From Baffinella frigidus (Eukaryota; Cryptophyceae; Cryptomonadales; Baffinellaceae): DNA of 30,773 bases. Position 1 is the stretch's first letter, and each line of letters begins with the position of its first letter. Where the stretch lies: positions 30,300 through 61,072 of the forward strand of contig MU647769.1 of the NCBI GenBank assembly GCA_026770585.1, in the 5' to 3' direction. The translations under genes were made by a program, and so were the position numbers. The notes below the pieces were generated by a model. That model was not told the origin of the DNA, did no database searches, and worked only from the letters and a program-made list of their open reading frames with translations. This document shows positions 1 through 10,100 of the stretch, one piece after another.

Positions 1-1885
1 CAGCACCAGACAAGGCCCAGGACAGCCCGGGACAGCCCTGGAGATGGTTACCAGGTGGTGGACAACACCCCCATCACCCACAAAATGACGAATCCTCGCC
101 AGCCCCCCCCTCAAAAAACGCAGATCAGCACCTGGAATCACCAGCAAACGCTGGATGCAGCAGGGCTCCCCGCACCGTCCCGAGCACGAAAGGCACCCGC
201 GAAGTGGCCCTGCGAACCATTCCATGGTGAGCGGCGCCTCCAGGTCCCGGAAGCCGCTGAATACCCAGCACAGACGCACCCTCGAAAAAGCAAACCGCGA
301 ACCCCTCCCCCAAATGAGTGCACAGAGCGCCGGGGGAGGGGGGCTGGCAAGTGCCGAGCACAGGGATCACACCGGGGAGCACAACGGAGCGATGGCGCCC
401 AGCAGCTACTGTCAGGAAGACCCCGCCGCCGCAGCAGCAGCCCCTCAACTCCCTCGAAGCGTCGATCGTCCTCTGCAAAACGAGTCGGAGTTCCCTGAAC
501 CCAGCCAACCCAGTGGATTTCAAGGGAGAAAACGCTGGGTTGGCCCCTGGGTTTGCCCCTTGAAAAAGAGGGGTGGCACGTACTCCCTCCAGGGTGGAAA
601 CGTTATTGGTTGTACAAGTGTTTTATGACCATTGGAACCATTGGATCCATATTTTCTTTGTGATTTGACCAGTTTATGGATTTCTGACGGAGTTTCTCCC
701 AGGGCGCAGGTGGGCAGGGCGCGGGCAGGAAACTGACACCGCTGCCTGCTGCATCGTGCTGCCTGATTCGCCCTGCCACTGCTTGCTGACTGGGCCCCCA
801 GGAATGGAGTGCCAGTGCTGACTGCCGTCGAGCAACCCACCCCTTCCCCCCCCCAACCCCATGCTTTCATCGTGAAGCTCCCCCAACTGCGGATGCTCAA
901 GCGACGATTATTTGATTGAGCTCTCCTCTGATGGTGAGTGCGACGGTGCCCTGAACCTTAAAAGCTAAACCCTACCAACCTCCGCGCAGAGTCTTCATCC
1001 GTGACAGGGCTTTTGACGTGTACCTTGACTTGATCGTATTGCTTGGACCGGAATTCGCCTCCATCTAACAGCATGCATCGATTGAGTCGGCAGCAAACTT
1101 TCTGGTGCCCTGAACCAATGCTCTCGGTCAAACTCTCGGGAGTGACGCCCTCCGCGCAGGTCAACTCGAGGAGAGGAGCGGCTCAGCAGATCGGTAGTTA
1201 CCACCGAGGATCGGCCCCCACGTAGTGTAGGACTCCAATTGTGTGGGCTAGATGGTCCGGATCGAGTAGGCAGGAAAGCGGGGGGACCTGTGGCGGCGTC
1301 CTCGGTCCCTGACCAACCCTGTCTTCTGAGATCCAGGTGGTGGACACTGGAGCGCTATGCAGCGCCTCGATCTTTCCCTCTCATGGAGAGGTTTTTGGTC
1401 CCTAAAGTGTCCATGTTCGTCAAGACTCGTCGAGAGAGGAAGGGGGTTCGCCAAGTAAGGGTCGGTCAGAATTCTCTGGGTCGAAACCTGCTATGGCTCC
1501 AGGACCAGCCCCCGCGGCCGTGCTCACCACGGCGTTTTCGGTCCACCGGACGTGGAAACGTGTGTGCTGCTGTATGACGTTCATTAAAGCTCCATAAGCT
1601 CCATCCGAAAGCAAAAATCGTGTTTGTCATCTTATTAAACCTCGCTTTTCCCCAAAATGCTTTCTCTGCAGTCCTTTCTACGGAAGGGCGTGGCGTTGGC
1701 ATATGTTGGGAGCATTTAAAACCTCAAGGACCTAAAGGATCCTAGGGTTTGATTCGATCCCGCCATAGCCGCCACCAGCCCTCTCCCGAGGAAGGGTTTG
1801 GTCGAAAAGGACTAGGGAGGTGATCCACAGGGGGTATGTCAAGGTACACACCACCCCATGGGGGGCTCTGCATCGAAATGATGAC
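1..1885. other. No gene recognised
   Basis: Moderately GC-rich sequence with several overlapping open frames on both strands, none with a recognisable domain or a convincing splice structure. A short direct repeat pairs 947-985 with 1105-1160 (GGTGCCCTGAACC and CTCCGCGCAG in both). Positions 1655-1740 are a dispersed repeat, also found at 29065-29148. Confidence 0.5.
1655..1740 (+). repeat. Dispersed repeat, copy 1
   Basis: Shares about 80 bases with 29065-29148, including CTTTCTACGGAA, ATGTTGGG and AAACCTCAAGGACCTAA. Both copies are in the same orientation, one intergenic and one in intron 5 of the helicase gene. Family unknown. Confidence 0.7.
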
Positions 1886-1960
1886 TTAAGAACACGGACA
1901 CCGACCGGAAGCATCATCTTAGATCTGAAATCGAGCCTCGGTCGGTTTCTGTGTTCTTAA
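1886..1960. mobile_element. 75-bp foldback element
   Basis: TTAAGAACACGGACACCGACC at the left pairs with a right arm whose complement is TTAAGAACACAGAAACCGACC, leaving a loop of about 25 bases. This is a small foldback MITE. Confidence 0.6.
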
Positions 1961-2045
1961 ATTGTTACCAACAAGTGTTGACAACGCGAGATTTAGTCAA
2001 CGTTTTGGCAATACATTGAGAACACGCAGGCCCCAAATCCGGGAG

Positions 2046-2255
2046 GGTTTAGGGTTTAGGGATTAGGGTTTGGGGTTCTGGGGTTGGGAGTCTGGGGCTT
2101 GGGATAACCCCCAACTCTACCCTACACCCTACACCCTACACCCTACACCCTACACCCTACACCCTACACCCTAAGCCCTACACCCTAAACCCTAAGTCCT
2201 TGGGGCAGCCCCCAACTCCAACCCCTACCCCCTACCCCCTAAACCCTTAGGGCAG
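2046..2255. repeat. Telomere-like tract with TTTAGGG and CCCTACA variants
   Basis: Starts with degenerate GGGTTTAGGG units on the plus strand, then changes orientation to about eight tandem CCCTACA units, followed by CCCTAAA, CCCTAAG and CCCTACC variants. The orientation flips within 60 bases. Confidence 0.85.
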
Positions 2256-2315
2256 CCCCGGGCGCATGTTGTAGGGTTTAGTGTGAGTGTGCTTGTATTG
2301 ACCAAGCGCTACCGT

Positions 2316-2351
2316 GTGTGTGTGTGTGAGAGAGAGAGAGAGAATCAGAGA

Positions 2352-2386
<35 letters not shown>

Positions 2387-2388
2387 CG
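2316..2388. repeat. TG/GA microsatellite
   Basis: A short (TG)n run is followed by (GA)n with few interruptions. Confidence 0.9.
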
Positions 2389-2414
2389 TCGTGTAGCCTT
2401 CATTCAAACAGACT

Positions 2415-2780
2415 TCAACCAGCACACACTAAAGCAATTAATTAAGTTCTCAAATTCTAGGAGGCACGGCAGCGTGCCGAACGGTTGGGCATTATTACAA
2501 CCACGGCCGCCATCGATATCCCCTCACGGGGGTTAGGGCTGAGCAGGACATATCCCTTAAGTGGCGAGGGGGTCAAAATTGACCCCCAAAAGGTCCTAGG
2601 CAGGTCCTAGGACCCTACGGTTGGGCGTATGAGCCTACTCGCCACTTAAGGGATAGACTTAGGGCCCTCGTGTGTGTGTGGCGAGTCGGGTAGGCTGGAT
2701 TAAACAGAGTTCCAACTGAAGCAATTGATTAAATTCTCAATTTCTAGGAGGCACGGCAGCGTGCCGAACGGTTGGGCCGC
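2415..2780. repeat. Direct repeat pair around a MITE
   Basis: The segment AGGAGGCACGGCAGCGTGCC, with AAGCAATTAATT upstream and GAACGGTTGGGC downstream, occurs at about 2431-2491 and again, with AAGCAATTGATT, at about 2718-2778. A family-3 MITE (2551-2655) lies between the copies. This could be a target region duplicated with the insertion. Confidence 0.7.
2551..2655. mobile_element. Family-3 MITE, 105 bp
   Basis: Terminal inverted repeats TATCCCTTAAGTGGCGAG and CTCGCCACTTAAGGGATA are perfect over 18 bases, and the termini are TA. A half copy is at 4263-4335, ending GCCACTTGAGGGATA. No coding capacity, so non-autonomous. Confidence 0.85.
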
Positions 2781-2810
2781 ATCCCACTACACTCGGAGCC
2801 ACAGCATTTC

Positions 2811-2911
2811 GCCTAAGTCAACTCCCCCTGAAAGCTAGCGCCTTAAGTCAAATGCCTGGTCCCAGACCAGGGTCCATCTAAACAAAATCAGGGGAAAGTT
2901 GAATTAGGTGA
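2811..2911. mobile_element. Inverted-repeat element
   Basis: CCTAAGTCAACTCCCCCTGA at the left is complementary, with a few mismatches, to TCAGGGGAAAGTTGAATTAGG at the right. It is a roughly 100-bp MITE-like foldback. Confidence 0.5.
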
Positions 2912-3046
2912 GCTAGTTGACTTAGCTTAAATCTTGTGGGCCGCATCCCACTAGCCCTTGGAAGTGGATCAAATAATGCTCTTGAACAATTTCGATTTAC
3001 CTTGACATCGGGATCGCAAGGTAAAATCGAAGACCTTCCAGGGCAC

Positions 3047-3167
3047 TACAGGGGTACCTCGCTCATAAGAAACCGTCCCCCCCTAGGACCCTACAGTAAG
3101 GCGATGCCTAGGGCCCTACGGTGTTCCTGGGGGGGGGGCGGTTTCTTATGAGCGAGTTACCCCTGTA
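3047..3167. mobile_element. Family-1 MITE, copy 1
   Basis: Terminal inverted repeats begin TACAGGGGTACCTCGCTCAT and run about 26 bases, then a polyC/polyG-containing interior with CCTAGGACC motifs. TA at both ends is compatible with a Tc1/mariner-type TA target. At 121 bp it has no coding capacity. Confidence 0.9.
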
Positions 3168-3348
3168 CTTGAACAACTTGGGAGGGCTGGTGGTCACGCA
3201 GGGAGGAACGGCGAACGCAGAATGCACACGGCCCCACCATCGCACCCCACGCAGACCACCCCCCCGTGGCACCTGGGTTGGAGTCGCTTTACAAACGGGC
3301 TTCCCTACACCCTACACCCTAACCCCCCCCCCCCCCCCCCACACCCTC

Positions 3349-3510
3349 TCTCTCTCTCTCGCTCTAACCCCCACACCCCGAACCAGGCCATTCAAGTGCG
3401 ACATGTGGGGGGCTCTCTCTCCCCCTCTTTCCTCTCTCCCTCTCTCTCTCGCTCCCTCTCTCTCTCTCTCTCCCTCCCTCTCGCTCTCTCCCTCTCTCTC
3501 TCTCTCTCTA
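3349..3510. repeat. CT-rich microsatellite
   Basis: Long (CT)n with interspersed CCC, containing the partial zinc-finger exon copy at 3387-3410 and forming the pyrimidine tract before the exon at 3531. Confidence 0.9.
3387..3410 (+). pseudogene. Partial duplicate of a C2H2 finger exon start
   Basis: The acceptor-like AACCAG is followed by a copy of the first seven codons of the finger at 3531 (PFKCDM), but the second zinc cysteine is replaced by Trp (TGG). The coding similarity stops into a CT microsatellite. It duplicates the 3' splice site and 5' edge of the exon at 3531, 144 bases upstream. It is not a functional finger. Confidence 0.6.
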
Positions 3511-3530
3511 ACCCCCACACCCCACATCAG

Positions 3531-3607
3531 GCCTTTCAAGTGCGACGTGTGCGGGCAAGGGTACACATCGTCGAGCTACCTGGTCATCCACATGCGGATC
3601 CACACAG
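3531..3607 (+). CDS. C2H2 zinc-finger exon (complete finger)
   Basis: After a CT-rich tract and the acceptor CACATCAG, the exon reads PFKCDVCGQGYTSSSYL and then VIHMRIHTG, a canonical C2H2 finger (C-x2-C-x12-H-x3-H) followed by the start of a TGE/TGD-type linker. The 3' boundary is unclear: the sequence after ACAG is GCGCGT, so either a GC donor is used or the frame continues. The finger type suggests a DNA-binding transcription factor. It probably belongs to the same gene as the exons at 4197-4216 and 4715-4947, but the phase link to them cannot be closed, so intermediate exons or decay are possible. Confidence 0.7.
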
Positions 3608-4079
3608 GCGCGTCCCCTTTGCTTTACAAACCGTTTTCTGCCGTGCTTTACAAACCGGGACGAAACCGGGCAAATTTGGGTACGGGTACTGCGTAGGGTG
3701 CTACGGTAGGCGGTACCGTAGGGTGCTACGGAGTACCCGTACCCGCCTTCGTACCCGGTCTCTTCCGGGGTTTCACGTCAGGTTGGGCTGGGCATCCACA
3801 CTACTGAAAAGCTCTAGCCCGCTCTGTCTATCTAATCGTTTGAAAACGAATTTAGGTTTAATAGTCAGCTTTTGCTCAAAATATGTCAACTTGGGGTCTC
3901 AAATGATTTTGATCCGTGGCAATATCCCCTTTTTGTGGGAATTGGAGCCGTCGGTGTTGGAATCCAAGTATCCACACCCCTACCGAATCCACATACCGGA
4001 TTGTCACAGGCTCCCCGCACTCCTCCAGTCTGTAGCAGCCTGCGGTTTGCAACGTCTGAAGTCAGTGCCATGTGGTAGT

Positions 4080-4135
4080 TCGATGAATGTTCCACGTTGT
4101 ATTCGTTCGATGAATATTCCACGTTGTATTCGTTT
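4080..4135. repeat. Tandem duplication, 28-bp unit
   Basis: The unit containing TCGATGAATGTTCCACGTTG is followed by a second copy with one change (GAATATTCC). Two units, between zinc-finger exons. Confidence 0.8.
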
Positions 4136-4196
4136 GACGACCTTGATCTGAAACCGATCGGTTACAGGATAGGGTGGGTGGGGTGTGACTTTCCAG

Positions 4197-4216
4197 TAGC
4201 AAGAGGATCCATACAG
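4197..4216 (+). CDS. C2H2 zinc-finger microexon encoding a finger end and linker
   Basis: TTCCAG is followed by 20 bases coding SKRIHT plus the first base of a Gly codon, then a GTGCGT donor. The phase 1 end joins perfectly to GC GAT at 4715 to make the linker HTGDRPFKC, as in classical C2H2 arrays. The sequence after its donor (GTGCGTCTCCTTTGCT) resembles that after the finger at 3607, so these are two copies of the same ancestral exon end. Confidence 0.55.
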
Positions 4217-4262
4217 GTGCGTCTCCTTTGCTATCCCTTGAGTTGCGAGTAAACGCATACGC

Positions 4263-4335
4263 CCTACCGTAGGGCCCTAGGACCTGCCTAGGACCTCTTG
4301 GCGGTCAATTTGACCGCCTCGCCACTTGAGGGATA
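4263..4335. mobile_element. Truncated family-3 MITE
   Basis: Shares GGACCTGCCTAGGACC and the terminal CTCGCCACTTGAGGGATA with the family-3 element at 2551-2655, but the other terminal repeat is missing. Confidence 0.6.
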
Positions 4336-4456
4336 CAAACCGTTTTCTGGAGACTCTCCCGCGCTTTACAGACCGGTTCCTGGCGCCCCGTGCTTCACAG
4401 ACCGATTGCCTTTGTTAATCTCTCGCCTCGAGAGATGACCAAAGGTCCCAAAACTC

Positions 4457-4576
4457 TACAGGGGTACCTCGCTCTTAAAAAATCACCCCCCCTAGGACCC
4501 TACAGTAGGACTATGCCTAAGGTCCTATGGTGGTCCTAGGGGGGGGGCGGTTTCTTATGCGCGAGATACCCCTGTA
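4457..4576. mobile_element. Family-1 MITE, copy 2
   Basis: Same terminal repeats as copy 1 with minor changes (CTCTTAAAAAAT at the left). It lies in the intron before the degenerate finger at 4615. Confidence 0.85.
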
Positions 4577-4614
4577 CACGACCCCCGACCCCATAACACC
4601 CTAACCCCCAAACA

Positions 4615-4665
4615 CCAAGCGAGCGGCTGTTCAAGTGCTGGACGTGTGACCTGACCCATACGGGC
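4615..4665 (+). pseudogene. Degenerate C2H2 finger with internal deletion
   Basis: RLFKCWTCD is followed directly by LTHTGERN. The first cysteine pair and the H-TGER linker are present, but the roughly 10-residue middle and first histidine are missing. Its upstream flank and first nine codons are a near copy of the acceptor and start of the exon at 4715, about 100 bases away. It is a decayed or partially copied finger. Confidence 0.55.
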
Positions 4666-4714
4666 GAACGAAACCCGAACCCCTGCACCCTAACCCTCTT
4701 CCCCCAAACCCCAG

Positions 4715-4947
4715 GCGATCGGCCGTTCAAGTGCTGGACGTGCGGGCGCACCTTCACCGCACAGAACCACCTCACCACGCACATGCACACGCACAAGGAT
4801 GACGCGGCCGATCAGGGGGGGGGCGCATCGCAGGGGGGGGGCTCATCGCAGGGGGGCGTATATCAGAATGCGGCTCAGAAGGTACTCGGGGAGGCGGCGT
4901 TAAGGGAGCGGGTGGCGCTGCTCGAGACGGCATACGCCAAACCCTAA
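4715..4947 (+). CDS. Terminal exon of a C2H2 zinc-finger protein
   Basis: The exon starts after AACCCCAG in phase 2, encoding DRPFKCWTCGRTFTAQNHL followed by TTHMHTHK: a complete C2H2 finger. It is followed by a low-complexity Gly/Ser/Gln run (QGGGASQGGGSSQGG) and a short helix (LGEAALRERVALLETAY), ending KP-stop. The stop TAA lies in a CCCTAACCC telomere-like motif, and a family-1 MITE begins 10 bases after it. The protein is probably nuclear and DNA-binding. Upstream exons are only partly visible, so the full protein is not defined. Confidence 0.72.
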
Positions 4948-4956
4948 CCCTCAGCC

Positions 4957-5077
4957 TACAGGGGTACCTCGCTCATAAGAAAGCGCCCCCCCCTAGGACC
5001 CTACAGTAGGGCTATGCCTAGGGCCCTATGGTTGTCCTTGAGGGCGGGAGTCTTCTTATGAGCGAGGTACCCATGTA
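4957..5077. mobile_element. Family-1 MITE, copy 3
   Basis: The full-length copy starts 10 bases after the zinc-finger stop codon. It may contribute the 3' untranslated region or end of that transcript. Confidence 0.88.
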
Positions 5078-5214
5078 CAGCAAGGGCGCGCACCCTGTCA
5101 GGGTGTCGCGGGGGGGAAGGGCAACGGTGGCTGCTAAGGGGGTGGGCATCGGAGGAACCCCGGTGCAACCTTCGTGACGTAACCCCCCGGATCCCGGCGG
5201 TATTCGGAACTCCG

Positions 5215-5336
5215 TACAGGGGTACCTCGCTCATAAGAAACGCTCACCCCCCTAGGACCACCATAGGGCTCTAGGCATAGGCCTCCTGTAGGGTCCTAGG
5301 GGGCACGGGGTTTCTTATGAGCGAGGTACCCCTGTA
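5215..5336. mobile_element. Family-1 MITE, copy 4
   Basis: Full-length, 122 bp, with near-perfect terminal inverted repeats; TA at both ends. Confidence 0.88.
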
Positions 5337-5460
5337 GTCCGTTGTCGGCGTCCTCCGCGTCCTCTGTTCACCGCAGTTGCTGTAGAAACTGTAGAAACGG
5401 GGAGGGGGGGGCGCTCGGTGGGGGGGCGAATTTCAGAACCCACTCCCTGCCGGACCCGCA

Positions 5461-5572
5461 GGACTATACCTAGCGCCCTAGGGTGGTCCTGGGGGGGGGG
5501 GGGCGGTTCATTGTGAGCGAGGTACCCCTGTACAGGTACAGGGGTACAGGGGTACCTCAAATTTAAGAACTC
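5461..5572. mobile_element. Fragments of family-1 MITEs
   Basis: A right half (GAGCGAGGTACCCCTGTA ending at about 5534) is followed by tandem GTACAGGGGTAC units and a divergent left half. A further worn relic is around 5985-6060. Confidence 0.6.
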
Positions 5573-5738
5573 GCACCCTGCTGTAGGCCGAGAGGGGTTA
5601 GGTTTAGGCTAACCCCTAAACCTAAACCTCAATCAAGGACACGCAGCGCCCCTCGTGAGGGTCGTTTGTAGGCTCCTAGAGATACGTCTCGGGGGGGCGC
5701 GAACACCCTTGCTTCCCGATGGTTGTAATAAGTACAGC

Positions 5739-5784
5739 AATAAGTAAAGCTCAGATCTGCAATAAGTAAAGCTCAGATCTGGCG
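5739..5784. repeat. Tandem duplication, 22-bp unit
   Basis: CAATAAGTAAAGCTCAGATC followed by TG occurs twice in direct tandem. Confidence 0.85.
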
Positions 5785-5888
5785 CCGCGTACAACTCTCT
5801 TTTAAGGATTTGAATTGGCAGGTACCAAATTTGTACTGAGAATCTTAAAACCCTGAGATGGCTTCACTCGCTCGAGCCTTCTGGCCTA

Positions 5889-5985
5889 ACCCATAAACCC
5901 TAAACCCTAAACCCTAAACCATAAACCCTAAACCCTAAACTCTACACCCCTACACCCCAAACCACAAACCGTAACCCCTAAGGGG
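5889..5985. repeat. Interstitial telomere-type tract
   Basis: CCCTAAA units with CCATAAA and CCCTACA variants. It lies between the two convergent genes. Confidence 0.88.
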
Positions 5986-6288
5986 TCTCTCGGATTTCAG
6001 AATCTGCCCCCCCCCTGTACCTGTAGCCCTGTACATAGGGCCCTAGGGTGGTCCTACTGCAGATTCTCGATCACAAGGAAACGCCTGCAAAAAGCACTCC
6101 AGGCGGGCTCGCTTATCAACTTCATGAACGCTCGTCCACGGGTCTCCCATTGCATTTACTTTCTGTATCACCCCATGGGGAACTCTGGCCGGCCTCTCTG
6201 TGTTTTGATCGTGTGACCAACCCCCGATTTGTACCACGGAGGTGCCAGAAAACGGGGGCCTCCCGGTACAGAGATTGCTCGCGAACAA

Positions 6289-6349
6289 GACACGCATCGC
6301 CCTAGGTTTCTGGGGTATTCCTAACACCACCCTAGCGGCGATGCGTGTC
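6289..6349. terminator. Perfect 13-bp hairpin just after the helicase stop codon
   Basis: GACACGCATCGCC (6289-6301) is exactly reverse-complementary to 6337-6349, with further pairing of CTAG after a one-base bulge. It begins 27 bases past the TGA of the helicase gene, so it would be in the 3' untranslated region. It could be a foldback MITE remnant or an RNA stem used in 3'-end formation or stability. No canonical AATAAA signal was seen nearby. Confidence 0.5.
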
Positions 6350-6376
6350 CTTCTTCGTGAGAAACCCCTGACCGCA

Positions 6377-7164
6377 TCAGTGCCTCCTGAGAGGGTCACG
6401 AACTTGGTCGAGGAACTCAGTGGCAGCAGTGTTGCCGGCGGCGCTCCGGTGGCCCGCCCCGCCGATGGTCGCACCGCACTCGGGACAGACGGAGGTCTCC
6501 GTGGCACCGCCGCAGTCTCCGATGAGGTCTGCGAACACAGGGGGGCGGGGGGGGTGAGGCTAGCGTCAAACCTGGATGCTGTCAGCACACAATCTGTAAG
6601 AAGCACACAATCTGTAACAGCACACAATATGTGCAGATTCGGACTACCTCGGTGATTACAGGGTCATCTGCAGGGGGCGGGAGGGGGGTTTGATGGAAAT
6701 AAACCCGGTCAAAATGAACTAGAGCACAGGGTACACGAGGGGGCACGGGTTGGGGACTTACAGGGATGGCCGTTGGGGCATGTGTACCAGTGATTTCCCA
6801 TTCCCGCCTGATGATGAGGGGTCTGGGTTCAGATTCGAGGTGTTCCAGAGGGTTCGCGCATGGGGGGTCTTGTGCTGGAATCGAAGACAGGGCCGAAGGT
6901 GTGAGGTGCGAAACGCGGGACAGGGACATTGGGGTTCTCGAGAGCTGATTCATCGCGCACAGGGAAAGCACAAATCAGGGAGGAGGCCTGCTCGGGTCTG
7001 GTCTGCTTGAATGTGGGCCACACCCTGCCGCTGTTCTCGCCGAGCAAAGCTTCACTAGCGATGACTGCATTGTAGACTTCTGTCTTCTCTTCGATCGTCA
7101 GCGCCCCGCCCTGCTCCACACGGACTTCTTCGCGCAAGAGCTCTTCATCGAGAGTAGCGAGCTC
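6377..7164 (-). CDS. ZNFX1: ZNFX1 exons 54-56: C-terminal RZ-type zinc finger
   Basis: Exons: 7024-7164, 6762-6807 (46 nt), 6377-6528. Exon 54 carries LDEELLREEVRVEQGG and TIEEKTEVYNAVIAS, matching the segment before the finger in human ZNFX1. Exon 55 encodes NHWYTCPNGHP, and a codon split over intron 55 gives Tyr. Exon 56 continues LIGDCGGATETSVCPECGAT and IGGAGH. This is the RZ finger pattern H-W-x2-C-x2-G-H-x-Y-x-I-G-D-C-G-G-x6-C-P-x-C, the same as in ZNFX1 and RNF213, where it takes part in RNA/ubiquitin-related functions. All metal ligands are present. The protein ends about 25 residues later (DQVRDPLRRH, then TGA). Confidence 0.95.
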
Positions 7165-10100
7165 CTGCGTCACGAACCATGGCGTCAGCCTCATCTCTCT
7201 GCCCAATCATGCTTGCTACTCGCCCGCCCTGGAGCCTGCCGCCTTCACAGCCCCCTCCCCTCAACTCTGCAGACTCTCAGCTCTTCACCCCCCCCCCCCC
7301 TAAAACCGAGGAACGTAACCTCCCTAAACAATTACCCACCCTGTCTCACCGCCGGAGAAAGGCTTCCCGTCGCGTCCGACACGCCCTCCTGCTTCAACAT
7401 CGTGCTGCGGAGCTGTTCGCGCGATGCAGCGATCAACTCCAGCTGCTTGCTCTTGATCGTTCCCTGCAAATTTCAGTGCAATGCGGTGATTACGCGGGGC
7501 AGGAAAAAGGTGAGTTCACGTAAAAGGCTCGATTAATACTGTGTAGCCTCAATTCACACGCGCGGTCTTCGAATCAGCACCCTGATCACACGTCTTACAT
7601 ACATACATCTTGTTATCTCAACGTTAACTGGTGACACAGCGGACAGCCAGTACGTATTCGCCCAAGTGTCAGAAAAATCTCCCTTTCTCTCTCGGTTTCA
7701 TCCGGGAACATGTTTATTTTTTTAAAAATGGCCTATCAAACCGGATTGTGGCCCTAATTAAATTCACTTAGGGCCATAATTAAGCTTCGTCCGACTGCTA
7801 TGAACAAATAGGGAATTATTTTGATTTAAATTAAACATGTCCCCGGATTAGGTTGTTTCACCTGCTCCTCGGAAGTCGCCTTGTTCGCAGCGAGGGAGAG
7901 GCAGCGGACGCGCTGCAGGTAGAACCGCTGCGCCACGCGCTGGATGGCCCATTCGCGCGAGAAGTCTGCCGCCTGTCGGGAGCTGAATCACAGGCTGCGG
8001 GGAACGGGGTTCGGAAACGGGATTCGACTCGGGGTGCGGGTTTGGTGATTCGAGATGCAGCGGTGAAGTGTAGGGTCACATCAAGTTGTGTAAAGTCCTC
8101 TCTCCAGATCCACCTAAAAACTAGTCTATGTAGGAGGACAGGCGTGACGGCTGTGTTGGGATCAATCGAGGTCTCACGTTCCGGTCCGCCTAAAATTCGC
8201 AGGATTGAGCACCTGCGCAGCGCGAGACAGGGCGAGGGATCCCTCGCGTCGGCGGGCTTCCTCGAGGTGACGCGTTCCACGAGCCCACTCCTCTCCGTCG
8301 TCGAGCGCCTTGACGCTTGCCGAGCCTGGGGTTCGGGGGTAGGGCGTTGAGCAGCAGCAGGAGGTGAGGCGCGAGCGATCGGGATGGTGAAGGAGCGCTG
8401 GTTGGCGTCCAATGGGAACTGGGCCGAGGGCGGGCGACTGGGGTGTTGTTTGACTGATTCAGGTACGATTGATCAATACGCATAACATCGATCAAATCAG
8501 CTCAGACCCCCACTACCAAACCCGCCTATTCATGTTCGGGCGGGGGGGGGCGGAGTGTGGACTTGCCTCGAAGTTTCATCCCCACGCGGTCCGTCTCACA
8601 CATGTCCAGGAGCACCTGCAGCGTCCACGGGAAGAGGTTTCAGAGAGTTTGGTGGCGGTGAATGACGCTGATACCGATGCACTCGTTTCTGAACCTCGCA
8701 AGCAGAACTGCTTGCTCTCAGACGCCCGGCAGCTCGTGGCTGGGAATTGATGTGCGCCATGAGCCCCTGGGTTCAGTTTCTCAGCGTTGAACCATTTTCG
8801 GGGGGAGAATACAACGCAAAATACACAGCTGGGGAGATACAAAGCACGAACGCTGGGAGGGTGTGAGGGGGGGGGTAGAGAGAAGGGTGTGCGTTCGGGC
8901 CTGAATAACGACGCACTCGGAGTCGCCGAGGGTCTTGGTCATGGTCAGGGTGCGCAGGCTGCCCTGGAGTGCTTCCAGCTCCCGTAGCATCCGTTCCAGC
9001 TCCCTGGGATAGAGAGAGTTTTTTATTGACAACAGACCCGGATTCACTGCATCACTGCTCAGTACCGCTGTATGTGTCGGTCGCTGCGAGCAGCCCCCCC
9101 TCCGACTGCTGACTAAACCTGCGGAGTTTTTATCGGGATGGTATCTAAAAAGACAGAAAGTGTACAAGGAAAAACTGTGATTAGTCAGCAGCTGTGGATT
9201 TTACTCCCTACGCGTCGGCGTGGAGCAACTGTGGGTCATGTGAGGGAGACCGTTGTTCAGATGGCGCACAAGGGACGCTGCGTCGATGGAGAGTGGAATG
9301 AGGATATCTCGAGTGCGACGTGCGTGCCAGCGATCCAGTCAGTGCACCCCAACTGCTTCAATTGCTCCACAGGTTTCAATTGATTACCCGAGCATGGACG
9401 CGATCTTTCCCTCCGTTGGTCTTCCTTTCTTGGTCGCCCACTGCCCTCGCCGGAGCCCGCACTCCAGCAGCTGAACATTCACCAGGAGAAGCTTCGCCAG
9501 CGAGCTCTCCTGGGGACAGGGAGAGTTCTTTATCGGCGACCAAAAGAGCGGGATCGAATATATCGCTGTTCAATACCGATATTCAGAATTGAGCTAAACA
9601 TTGAGCTTAACATTGCACCTATCACTGCTCACCGCCTCACTTTCCTCGAATATTTATGAGAGTACCCTGCGGGAGGTTTCTTGCACGGGTCCCCTCGTAG
9701 AAGACGGGAGTCGCGTGTGTGTTCCAGGTTCATGCAAGCATCGAACCATCATATACGAAACACCGCAGCAACGAAACACCAGGATCACGCGAGCAAAGAA
9801 ACACCGTCGGTATTCGCGCACAGCGTGGTCAGCTGGCAGATTTTGAAACAGGACGCTAACGAAACCGGGTAAGCTTACTACAATAAACATCTCGAATTCG
9901 TCAAAGGTCGGGGGATCTTTCTTGACCTCAATGCCGGGCCGGGGGATCTCGATCGGCTCGTCAGGAGCTCGCCCCTCGCGCAAGGCAGCTGCCTTGGACG
10001 CCTGGTAGATCTTGTGGAGCGGCTGCGGCACCTTGCAGGTTTTTCTGAGCTCCTTGGCGATGTTGAGCACTGCGGATCGGTTGGGGACCTTGTTGGCGGC

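Noticed and set aside
1330-1390. VVDTGALCSA reading frame resembling a retroviral-type aspartic protease DTGA motif
   Set aside because: Only the short motif is present; the frame ends soon after and no reverse transcriptase, integrase or long terminal repeat was found.
3121-3696. Long plus-strand open frames through the CT-rich region
   Set aside because: Mostly translation of low-complexity CT repeats; only the C2H2 finger at 3531-3607 is supported.
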